From: Gammaproteobacteria bacterium
Lineage (GTDB): Bacteria; Pseudomonadota; Gammaproteobacteria; Pseudomonadales; Azotimanducaceae
Assembly: GCA_004357385.1 (NCBI GenBank)
Contig: SMWF01000076.1
Span: 29,593-93,592 of the forward strand
Direction: 5' to 3'
Length of the DNA: 64,000 nucleotides
Shown here one piece after another: positions 27,602-34,468 of the stretch; the first letter of the stretch is position 1; every line of letters starts with the position of its first letter. The translations under genes were made by a program, and so were the position numbers. The notes beneath the pieces are model-generated. The model made no database searches, was not told where the DNA came from, and saw only the letters and a list, made by a program, of their open reading frames with translations.

Positions 27602-28625
27602 TCATGTGCTGATGAGAGTGTCGACGGCCCGTTCAACCAGCGCCGCACCCACCCATGCAAGCGGCGGGATTACCACGTAAAACGCAGCGCGTGACACGGT
27701 GCGTAGATCCATTGGCCAGGAAGGTTGGTCAGTGACGTAGGCGCGACGATCGAGCAGCGCATTGAGTCGATGCGTCGACGGTTGGTCGAGATCTCGGGAA
27801 GCGCTTGCGATCGCTTCATCAAGCGATGCGAGTTCGGCGCGCCTCGTCGCGATGATCGATCTCCGAACGCCCCGCATTGCCAGCACAGGCAGTGCGATTG
27901 CCACGGGTAAAGACACGGCGAATGCCCACATGTACTGTTCGGCCCGGAACTCGGTGTCCAGCGCTTGCAGCGGGGTCAACGCCAATCCACCCATGATCAC
28001 CAGCAGGCCGAGAATGCCTGCCTGGGCGTAGGGGCGCAGCGTTTGCGGGCGGTACAGGTCGACCCGGGTGTAGCGCTCGCCGAGTACGCAGAACAGCCAC
28101 GCGTTGTGGACCAGCAAGTAAGATGACGCGGGCCATCATCACCCACAGCATCATGTTCACGGCCGCCAGCGACAGATCGACCGGATTGGGTGGGGCGTCT
28201 CGGAACCCGAAAATAGTGACCACATCGATGTTCGCCAGCCCCACCAAAACACCCATGCCCGTCGCGATCCAGAGGCGAATCGGATCGAGGCGATTGAGGC
28301 GGGCGACCGAACCCGCCGAGTCGGTGGCCAGGACCGGCTTCAATGCCTCCAGGTGGCGCCGTACCCGGGTGGTGACGAAGGGGACCATGCCGATGATATA
28401 GCCGAGCAGAACAGGATAGGCGACGGCGAAACTCACCATCTGCCCGGTCGAAGCCCAGTAGGGTGGTGGGGTCGCGGCGTTGTAGGCGCCTGACCACCAC
28501 AGCAGGATCGCGGCGAGGCTCGCTGATCCCAGCCCCAACGTCACGGTGGGATACTGCAGACGCGTCGCCAGGCCAATTGGCCAGGGGGCAATGTCACGCC
28601 TCGACTGGTCTTCGTCGTCCATCAT
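27602..28625 (-). pseudogene. Polytopic membrane protein, frameshifted
   Basis: Two overlapping frames together encode one roughly 340-residue membrane protein with about seven hydrophobic segments. It starts at ATG ATG (28625/28622, MMDDEDQSRR). The first frame runs to NMMLWVMMARVILL and the second continues LVHNAWLFCVLGERYTRVDL to the stop at 27602. One extra base near 28115 (in CTT-G-CTG on the minus strand) breaks the reading. Hydrophobic character continues exactly across the junction. No family was recognised. It is either a recent pseudogene or a sequencing error. Confidence 0.7.
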
Positions 28626-28671
28626 TGCGAGTATAACCGTCGACCTGTTCGCGAACATTGGGGAGAACACG

Positions 28672-29775
28672 ATGGCTGAGGATGCGCTGGATTTTCTGAT
28701 CAGTCGCGAGGACCTGCGCGAGACGACCTTCGAAGCGTCGAGCGTGGTCGAAGATTTTGGGCATGAGGATGCGGGTGTCCTGCTGAAAATCGACCAGTTC
28801 GCGCTGACGGCCAACAACATTACCTATGCAGTGGCGGGTGATTCGATGGGTTATTGGCAGTTTTTCCCGGCGCGCGCGGGAATGGGGCGGGTGCCGGTGT
28901 GGGGTTTCGCGGACGTGCTCGAGTCAAAGGACTCCGCGATCGAGACAGGCGAACGATTGTATGGCTACCTGCCGATGTCCACCCACCTGGTCGTGCGCCC
29001 CGAGCGGGTTACCGAGCGCGGCTTCGTCGACGGCGCAGCCCATCGGGCCGCCTTGCCGCCGATCTACAATCAATACACAAGGCTGGCCCGGGATCCGACG
29101 TACGACCCTGCGGCGGAAGCGCAACAAGCGCTGTTCCGGCCCCTGTTTACGACCTCGTTCCTGCTCGATGACTTTCTTGCGGACAACGACTTCTTTGGTG
29201 CGGGTACCGTGCTGCTGACCAGCGCATCCAGTAAGACCTCCTATGGGCTGGCCCATCTGCTGCACAAGGATCGGGCTGAAACGTGTCGTGTTGTGGGGCT
29301 CACGGGCGCTGCAAACCGCGCCTTTGTCGAAGGGTTGGGCTGCTACGATCAGATAGTCAGCTACGATGAACTGGCCAACCTGACCGATGAACCCGCCGTG
29401 GTTGTCGATATGGCCGGCAACGGTCAGATACTCAAAGCCCTGCATTACCATTTTCGGGACAACATGAAATACAGCTGTACGGTCGGTGCCACCCATTGGG
29501 AACAGCGCCGCTTGGGCGAGGACCTGCCCGGCGCCGTTCCGACGTTGTTCTTCGCTCCCGACCATGCACAGCGGCGGATCAAGGATCAGGGCGCCGACGA
29601 CTTCCAGCAGAGCCTGGAGTTAGCATGGGGGGACTTCATGTCCGCGATCGGTGACGGCATAGAGGTAATCGAGGCGCGTGGCCGCGATGCGGTCGCGCAA
29701 ACTTATGCCAAGGTGCTGGCGGGCGAGGTCAGCGCCGCGAGCGGCTACATGCTCTCGCTGTGGCCTCCTGAGTAG
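28672..29775 (+). CDS. DUF2855 family protein
   Basis: A 367-residue protein; ATG 28672 follows GGGAG at 28661. The N-terminal DFLISREDLRETTF, LLKIDQFALTANNITYAVAG and GYLPMSTHLVVRPE are characteristic of DUF2855, which resembles NAD(P)-dependent quinone oxidoreductases of the MDR type without zinc. SASSKTSYGLAHLL is the equivalent of the cofactor-binding region. It is divergent from the frameshifted membrane gene (46 bases). The reaction is unknown. Confidence 0.87.
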   Translation: MAEDALDFLISREDLRETTFEASSVVEDFGHEDAGVLLKIDQFALTANNITYAVAGDSMGYWQFFPARAGMGRVPVWGFADVLESKDSAIETGERLYGYLPMSTHLVVRPERVTERGFVDGAAHRAALPPIYNQYTRLARDPTYDPAAEAQQALFRPLFTTSFLLDDFLADNDFFGAGTVLLTSASSKTSYGLAHLLHKDRAETCRVVGLTGAANRAFVEGLGCYDQIVSYDELANLTDEPAVVVDMAGNGQILKALHYHFRDNMKYSCTVGATHWEQRRLGEDLPGAVPTLFFAPDHAQRRIKDQGADDFQQSLELAWGDFMSAIGDGIEVIEARGRDAVAQTYAKVLAGEVSAASGYMLSLWPPE

Positions 29776-29799
29776 ACTCCTGAGTCGCCTCCTGAGTAG
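29764..29799 (+). repeat. Three tandem 12-bp repeats across a stop codon
   Basis: CCTCCTGAGTAG, ACTCCTGAGTCG and CCTCCTGAGTAG lie head to tail. The first copy contains the stop codon of the DUF2855 gene (29773-29775) and the third copy repeats an in-frame TAG. The pattern indicates local duplication at the 3' end of the gene. Confidence 0.7.
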
Positions 29800-29807
29800 A
29801 AGAGGCG

Positions 29808-30959
29808 CTACATCAGACCGTACAGCTGATTGAAGGCCTTGTGGGCGTTGGGATCGAGGTTCTTGTCTGCCAGCGCCGGATGGTCGGGCGCGAAGCGGTG
29901 CGGCCGGAACAGGTAGCTGGCCTGCTCTCGCCCGAACGAGTTGACGAACGGATTGACCCACTCCCAGACGATCTCGCGGGTGCGGGTCACCTCGAACACC
30001 CGGCCTGAAGATCCTTCGCAGATCAGCGTGTTGCCGTTGGGCAGCCGTTCCGCGCCGGAAACGAAGGGGCTGAAAAAAGACAGGCTCGGATTGCCCTTGT
30101 ACTCCCACGCGATCTCGTTGGACTCGACGTCGATCTCGACCACGCGCGATTCAGGTGACCCTGATCCGCCGGAATGGTTGTCGAACACCAGGACGTTGCC
30201 GTTGTCCAGGAAGCGCGCATCGTGCTGGGCGTGGGTCTTATCGAACTTCCAGCGCAACTTGCGCGTTGTCTTATCGACAATGGAGACCCTGGAGTTGGCC
30301 GGTGACGAAAACAGCACGTCGCCCGCGTCGTTGGTGTCGAGACTGTTGGTGTGGGTCCACTCGATGCGATCGCCCAGGACGCCGACCGGGTCTTTGCTCG
30401 GGTCGAACAGGGCGGCAACCTCGATCACATTGACCTCCTCGCCGCTCTGTGTCAGTTCGAAGATCACGTCGCTGAACATTCCCCGCTTGCGCCTCGGGTG
30501 TCGGCCGCCACGCACAGAGTTTGCCAACCCCTCGTCCAGTTCCACCCAGCGGGACAGCAGGATGTTGCCGTTGGCCAGAGGTTTCACGTCGTGATGTAGC
30601 ATGTGATCGGTGTGTTCCCAGACGACTTCGCCCTCCCAGGTGTACTCCCTGAGCGTGTCGTACCCGCCGCCCATCCACATCACTCGCTGCTCCAGCGGCA
30701 GCGCCCAGAACTCCTTCGGTGAACCGGGTCGCTTACCTTTTTCGCGGCTGTCGCAGGTCAACAGCAGATGACCGTCGTTCAGGAGGCGGGCGTAGCTGGC
30801 CTCGACTCCCTCGGTGAACCAGCGATGTACGATCCGGCCACGCATGTCGAGCAGCAGCACGTCCTTGCCGCCCAGCGGCGTCAACAGCGTGTAACCCTTG
30901 AAGGAACGGCTCGGGTCGTGATGCGTCAAACCCAGCGCGCGAAACGGCGACCAGCCCAT
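29808..30959 (-). CDS. Arylsulfotransferase (ASST)-like beta-propeller protein
   Basis: A 383-residue protein of repeated propeller blades such as LLNDGHLLLTCDS, PLANGNILLSRW, FLDNGNVLVFDNHSGG and RLPNGNTLICEGSSGRVFEV. The N-G-N-x-L pattern and closing W-x-W-V-N segment match the ASST/arylsulfotransferase family. Characterised ASSTs transfer sulfate between phenols using a histidine. No export signal is obvious here. It lies 11 bases downstream of the repeat-tailed VOC gene, so the two are probably co-transcribed. Confidence 0.8.
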   Translation of the reverse strand: MGWSPFRALGLTHHDPSRSFKGYTLLTPLGGKDVLLLDMRGRIVHRWFTEGVEASYARLLNDGHLLLTCDSREKGKRPGSPKEFWALPLEQRVMWMGGGYDTLREYTWEGEVVWEHTDHMLHHDVKPLANGNILLSRWVELDEGLANSVRGGRHPRRKRGMFSDVIFELTQSGEEVNVIEVAALFDPSKDPVGVLGDRIEWTHTNSLDTNDAGDVLFSSPANSRVSIVDKTTRKLRWKFDKTHAQHDARFLDNGNVLVFDNHSGGSGSPESRVVEIDVESNEIAWEYKGNPSLSFFSPFVSGAERLPNGNTLICEGSSGRVFEVTRTREIVWEWVNPFVNSFGREQASYLFRPHRFAPDHPALADKNLDPNAHKAFNQLYGLM

Positions 30960-30970
30960 CGGATTGGCGC

Positions 30971-31879
30971 TCAGATCGGTTGGACGCGGCCAGGAGGTCC
31001 CGATACCTGATCGGGACTTCCCGATACTCGATCGGGGGGTCCCAATACCCTATTGGGACTTCCCGACCAGGTCCAGGCGTAGCTGCTGCGGCTGACACCG
31101 AGCATTACGCCACCCAGCGCGCGCGGGTGCACGAACAACCCGTTGGGGTCGTCGTCGCTGCCGGTCCAGTCGTCGGGTGCGAGCTCGATGAGACGTTCGC
31201 GGAGTCCTGGTAAGTCGTCGGTTTCCCCATAGCACATGTACATGGATGGGCCGAAGCGATTGAAATACCGGCCCATCGTTTTCTCCGCGTCCTGGGGGTG
31301 GATCGTTTCGATGCGATGCAGGGCCGTGGGGTCGAACAGGGTCAGATAGCCCGCGTAGCCGTAGGCGTCCGACGAGATTGGCACGAAATGCTCCTGTGTC
31401 AGCCCGAACACTTCGGCGAACCGGCTGCACATGCCGTCCGGGTCGTCGGTCAGGTGCGTTGCTTCGTACAGGTTGGACATTAAGCCCACCGGATCTCGTG
31501 CCTCACATCGAGACACCACCAGGTCCAGGCCAGGAATCCCGAGCGTGGCGGCGTCCAGGAACAGTTGCTCACCAAGATCGAGGGGCACAACGCCGCAGGC
31601 ATCAAATCGGGTCCGAAGCGAATCCAGGTCATCGGTTGCGACCCCGGCGGCAAAAGGTCCGCCACGCCCGGCCGTCAGGTGTTCAGCAACAGGCCCCGGG
31701 CCGGTGGGTTGCAGGATTTCTACTTCGGCGTCGCCGACGCTGACCACCACGCGGGATGCCGCGAGCGCAGGCACCTCGTCGGAGCGATCGATGCGCGCAT
31801 CGAGTAGCTCGACCCAGCGGTGCGCCACTGCGTCCGCGTTGGCTACAGCAATCAGGACCCGGTCGATTCGATTCAGCAT
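30971..31879 (-). CDS. VOC-like protein with palindromic-repeat C-terminal tail
   Basis: A 302-residue protein. The N-terminal RIDRVLIAVANADAVAHRW and mid-region resemble two weak glyoxalase-fold modules, and the folded part appears to end near VMLGVSRSSYAWTW. The last ~31 residues are heptads SGSPNRV, LGPPDRV, SGSPDQV, SGPPGRV, then QPI. These are encoded by 21-bp palindromic DNA repeats at 30997-31080. The tail looks like an insertion or expansion rather than part of the fold. No enzymatic role is assigned. Confidence 0.75.
   Translation of the reverse strand: MLNRIDRVLIAVANADAVAHRWVELLDARIDRSDEVPALAASRVVVSVGDAEVEILQPTGPGPVAEHLTAGRGGPFAAGVATDDLDSLRTRFDACGVVPLDLGEQLFLDAATLGIPGLDLVVSRCEARDPVGLMSNLYEATHLTDDPDGMCSRFAEVFGLTQEHFVPISSDAYGYAGYLTLFDPTALHRIETIHPQDAEKTMGRYFNRFGPSMYMCYGETDDLPGLRERLIELAPDDWTGSDDDPNGLFVHPRALGGVMLGVSRSSYAWTWSGSPNRVLGPPDRVSGSPDQVSGPPGRVQPI
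30997..31080. repeat. Tandem 21-bp palindromic repeats
   Basis: Units start at 30997, 31018, 31039 and a degenerate one at 31060. Unit 1 pairs GTCCCGAT with ATCGGGAC over a five-base loop. Unit 2 pairs CCCGAT with ATCGGG. Unit 3 pairs GTCCCAAT with ATTGGGAC, where compensatory changes keep the stem. The units are in frame with the VOC gene and could form a row of hairpins in DNA or mRNA. Confidence 0.85.
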
Positions 31880-31906
31880 ATCTGTCCTCCCCTTCTACCA
31901 GGCAGA

Positions 31907-32944
31907 TTAAGGGTTACCGACCGAGCTCGCCAGGTCTTCGATCAAGGTCGCCGTCCGATCCCAACCCAGACAGGCGTCGGTAATGCTCTGGCCGAAAGTG
32001 AGCTCGGGCCCGGGTTCCTGGCGACCCTCGATGAGATGGCTCTCCAGCATCAGTGCGCGGATGGCCGTTTCGCCCGCATCGATCTGCGTTGTTATGTCCT
32101 TGACGACATCGGCTTGGCGTAGGGGGTCTTTACCGCTGTTGGCGTGGGAGCAATCGATCATCAGCGCTTCGGGAAGCTCGGCGGCCGCGAGCAGCGCGCG
32201 GGCGTTGGCAACGTGAGTTGGTTGATAGTTGGGGCCGTCGCTGCCGCCGCGCAACACCAGATGCCCGAAGGGGTTGCCGGTGGTTTCGAGTATTGCGGGC
32301 GCGCCTTCCTTGGTGAGCGATGGGAACAGGTGGCGGGCCCGGGCGGCGAGGATGGCATCCACGGCTACCTGGATGTTGCCGTCGGTCCGGTTCTTGAATC
32401 CGACGGGAACGGAAAGACCCGAGGCGAGCTCGCGGTGGACCTGGCTCTCCACCGTGCGGGCACCGATGGCTCCCCAACTGATCAGATCCGCGTAGAACTG
32501 GCCGATGGTGGTGTCCAGAAATTCGGTTCCCGCGGGTACGCCGAGCGCTGCGATATTCGCCAGCAGTTCGCGGGCCAGACGCAGACCCTTGTTGATGTGG
32601 TAAGAGCCGTCGATGTCGGGATCGTTGATCAACCCTTTCCAGCCCACCACGGTGCGCGGCTTCTCGAAGTACACGCGCATGACCAGCAACAGCCGATCAG
32701 AGACTCGATCCGACAGATCCCGCAGTCGTTTCGCGTACTGGATTGCCGCCACGGGATCATGAATAGAGCACGGCCCAACCACCACCATGAGGCGCGTGTC
32801 GGTGCCGCTGAGAATCGCCTCGATCGCGCGTCGCGACCCATCGATGAAGCGAGCGGCTGAATCGCTCAGCGGAAACTCTTCGCGGAGAACCGCCGGCGCC
32901 AACAACGGGTGAACCCGGCTGATGCGCAGATCGTCAGTTTTCAT
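31907..32944 (-). CDS. aroG: 3-deoxy-7-phosphoheptulonate (DAHP) synthase, class I
   Basis: A 345-residue cytosolic enzyme condensing phosphoenolpyruvate with erythrose 4-phosphate, the first step of the shikimate pathway. VVVGPCSIHDP contains the metal-ligand cysteine. RVYFEKPRTVVGWKGLINDP, PVGFKNRTDGNIQVA and LRGGSDGPNY are signature segments of the feedback-regulated AroF/G/H class. The ATG at 32944 overlaps the aquaporin 3' end by 11 bases, so it is read through from the arsR-aquaporin transcript. This is an unusual setting for an aromatic amino-acid gene. Confidence 0.94.
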   Translation of the reverse strand: MKTDDLRISRVHPLLAPAVLREEFPLSDSAARFIDGSRRAIEAILSGTDTRLMVVVGPCSIHDPVAAIQYAKRLRDLSDRVSDRLLLVMRVYFEKPRTVVGWKGLINDPDIDGSYHINKGLRLARELLANIAALGVPAGTEFLDTTIGQFYADLISWGAIGARTVESQVHRELASGLSVPVGFKNRTDGNIQVAVDAILAARARHLFPSLTKEGAPAILETTGNPFGHLVLRGGSDGPNYQPTHVANARALLAAAELPEALMIDCSHANSGKDPLRQADVVKDITTQIDAGETAIRALMLESHLIEGRQEPGPELTFGQSITDACLGWDRTATLIEDLASSVGNP

Positions 32945-33608
32945 CTGAGGTCTCTCTCAGTAGCCAGCCGACCAGCCAGACCGCGACCGCCGCACCCACG
33001 AGTTCCGCAAGGATGAAGCCTGGAACGTCCAACCCGCGGATCCCGCTGAAGGTGTCGGTGAACGCTCGCGCGATGGCGACTGCGGGATTGGCGAAGGATG
33101 TCGAGGCGGTGAACCAGTATCCAGCGGTGATGAACAGCCCCACCGCATAGGCTACGGCGTCCGGTCTGAAGCGAACGGTGGTCAGAATCGTTGCGACCAG
33201 CCCGAACGCGGCGACGAATTCCGCGAACCACTGAGCGCTGCCGGTGCGCACTCGGGTGGACAACTGTAGCGGGTCGAGTTCGAACATCAGGTGGGCGGTG
33301 ACGCTGCCGAGCAACCCGCCGACGATCTGGGCGAGGACATACAGCCCGGCCGTCGCCAGTGCCAATTCACCGCGCAGCAGGAATGCGAAGCTGACTGCCG
33401 GGTTGAAATGTGCTCCGGAAATTGGCTGGAACATCAGAATCAGCACCACGAGAATCGCGCCGGTGGCAATGGCGTTGGCGAGCAATGCAATGGCCAGATT
33501 CCCCCCCGCCAGGTTCTCCGCCATGATTCCCGAGCCGACCACGGTCGCGACCAGCAGCAACGTACCGAGAAGTTCGGCGGTCAGCCGCCTGGAAATGGAC
33601 GCCGTCAT
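32934..33608 (-). CDS. MIP/aquaporin-family channel (AqpS-like context)
   Basis: A 224-residue inner-membrane channel with six hydrophobic helices. Two NPA boxes are present, in SGAHFNPAVSF (about residue 70) and SFANPAVAIARAF (about residue 170). The start is placed at ATG 33608, which overlaps the arsR stop as ATGA. Aquaglyceroporins in ars operons, such as Sinorhizobium AqpS, let arsenite leave the cell. The arsR coupling and nearby arsI/cadI gene support that role here, although water or solute transport remains possible. Confidence 0.88.
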   Translation of the reverse strand: MTASISRRLTAELLGTLLLVATVVGSGIMAENLAGGNLAIALLANAIATGAILVVLILMFQPISGAHFNPAVSFAFLLRGELALATAGLYVLAQIVGGLLGSVTAHLMFELDPLQLSTRVRTGSAQWFAEFVAAFGLVATILTTVRFRPDAVAYAVGLFITAGYWFTASTSFANPAVAIARAFTDTFSGIRGLDVPGFILAELVGAAVAVWLVGWLLRETSDEN

Positions 33609-33901
33609 GGGCATCCCTGACAGCATTCCTCGGTCAGAAATTCGATCAGCGCGTTCATACGCTCGAAGTTCGGTACGCAGCGCAGGCTGCGACCCTCCCG
33701 GTGCTGTTCGATCATGCCGTGCTGGACCAACTGGGCGATGTGGTGAGACAAGGTCGACCCGGGCACGCCGAGCTGTGCCTGGATTCGGCCCACCGGCAAC
33801 CCCTGCGAGCCCGAACGGACCAGCATCCGGTAGATGGACAGGCGCAGCGGGTTGCCCAGGCTTTCGAGTGAACGTGCCGCGGTATCGAGTGTAAGCGTCA
33901 T
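33605..33901 (-). CDS. arsR: ArsR/SmtB-family metalloregulator
   Basis: A 98-residue winged-helix repressor (105 residues if the ATG at 33922 is used; 33901 leaves room for a ribosome site). The HTH spans GRIQAQLGVPGSTLSHHIAQ. It lacks the usual N-terminal ELCVCDL cysteine site but ends in LTEECCQGCP. This resembles the C-terminal Cys-Cys...Cys arsenite site of Acidithiobacillus-type ArsR. Its stop overlaps the aquaporin start. It probably represses both its own operon and the divergent arsI/cadI gene. Confidence 0.88.
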   Translation of the reverse strand: MTLTLDTAARSLESLGNPLRLSIYRMLVRSGSQGLPVGRIQAQLGVPGSTLSHHIAQLVQHGMIEQHREGRSLRCVPNFERMNALIEFLTEECCQGCP

Positions 33902-33923
33902 GCGGTTCTGACCTGACTCCATT

Positions 33924-33962
33924 GTTATTTCGAATTATCTAGAAATAACGAAATGTTATTTC
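33924..33962. promoter_or_regulatory. Triple GTTATTTC inverted half-sites, candidate ArsR operator
   Basis: GTTATTTC (33924-33931) and GAAATAAC (33942-33949) form an 8-bp inverted repeat with a 10-base spacer. A third GTTATTTC at 33955-33962 makes a second inverted pair with a 5-base spacer. The DNA is strikingly AT-rich against a GC-rich background. It lies directly upstream of arsR in the arsR-arsI divergent region. Confidence 0.65.
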
Positions 33963-33967
33963 CATCG

Positions 33968-33983
33968 ATCGAAACGTTTCGAT
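33968..33983. promoter_or_regulatory. Perfect 16-bp palindrome in arsR-arsI intergenic region
   Basis: ATCGAAACGTTTCGAT reads identically on both strands. It sits between the GTTATTTC half-sites and the TTCGAA repeats, in the divergent region serving arsR and arsI/cadI, so it is a candidate regulator-binding site. Confidence 0.6.
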
Positions 33984-33985
33984 AG

Positions 33986-34005
33986 TATTCGAAATATATT
34001 CGAAA
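33986..34005. promoter_or_regulatory. Paired TATTCGAAA direct repeat
   Basis: TATTCGAAA occurs at 33986-33994 and 33997-34005, an 11-base period (one helical turn). Each copy contains the palindrome TTCGAA. The pair lies 31 bases upstream of the arsI/cadI start, so it could overlap that promoter. Confidence 0.5.
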
Positions 34006-34035
34006 AACGATTCAACGACCACCGAGGTTCTGCTC

Positions 34036-34455
34036 ATGAGACTACAGTTAGCCATCAACGTCAGCGATCTCGACGCGGCAATCGATTTCTACTGCAAGGC
34101 GCTGGGCGCGAAGCTCAACAAGCGCGAATCAGGATATGCCAACCTGGTACTCGAAGAACCGGCGATGAAGCTGGTGCTGTTCGAGACCGACGATGTCTCC
34201 GACCGGTTGAATCATCTCGGGTTCGAAGTATTCGACGACCAGCAGGTGGAGGCCGCGGCAACGCGCCTGGCCCAGGCGGGCATCAAAAATGAAGTTCAGC
34301 GTTCGGAAACCTGCTGCTTTGCCCGACAGAACAAGGTGATCACCCACGACCCCGACGGAACCATGTGGGAGTGGTACCGGGTGCTGGAAGATTCACCTAG
34401 CTTTTTCGACGAACCCGTGACTGAACCGGGTGCAGGCCCCGCTTGCTGCACCTGA
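34036..34455 (+). CDS. arsI: ArsI/CadI family heavy-metal resistance metalloenzyme
   Basis: A 139-residue VOC protein. LQLAINVSDLDAAIDFY and LNHLGFEVFDD match the ArsI/CadI family, with His60 and Glu112 (MWEWYRV) as metal ligands. Position 4 is Gln, as in CadI, rather than the ArsI histidine. The vicinal pair Cys93-Cys94 (SETCCFARQNKV) matches the organoarsenical-binding cysteines, and the C-terminus adds PACCT. ArsI is a C-As lyase that demethylates trivalent methylarsenite; CadI is cadmium-inducible. It is divergent from arsR-aquaporin, which favours an arsenic role. Confidence 0.85.
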   Translation: MRLQLAINVSDLDAAIDFYCKALGAKLNKRESGYANLVLEEPAMKLVLFETDDVSDRLNHLGFEVFDDQQVEAAATRLAQAGIKNEVQRSETCCFARQNKVITHDPDGTMWEWYRVLEDSPSFFDEPVTEPGAGPACCT

Positions 34456-34468
34456 TCCCTCCGGTAAG

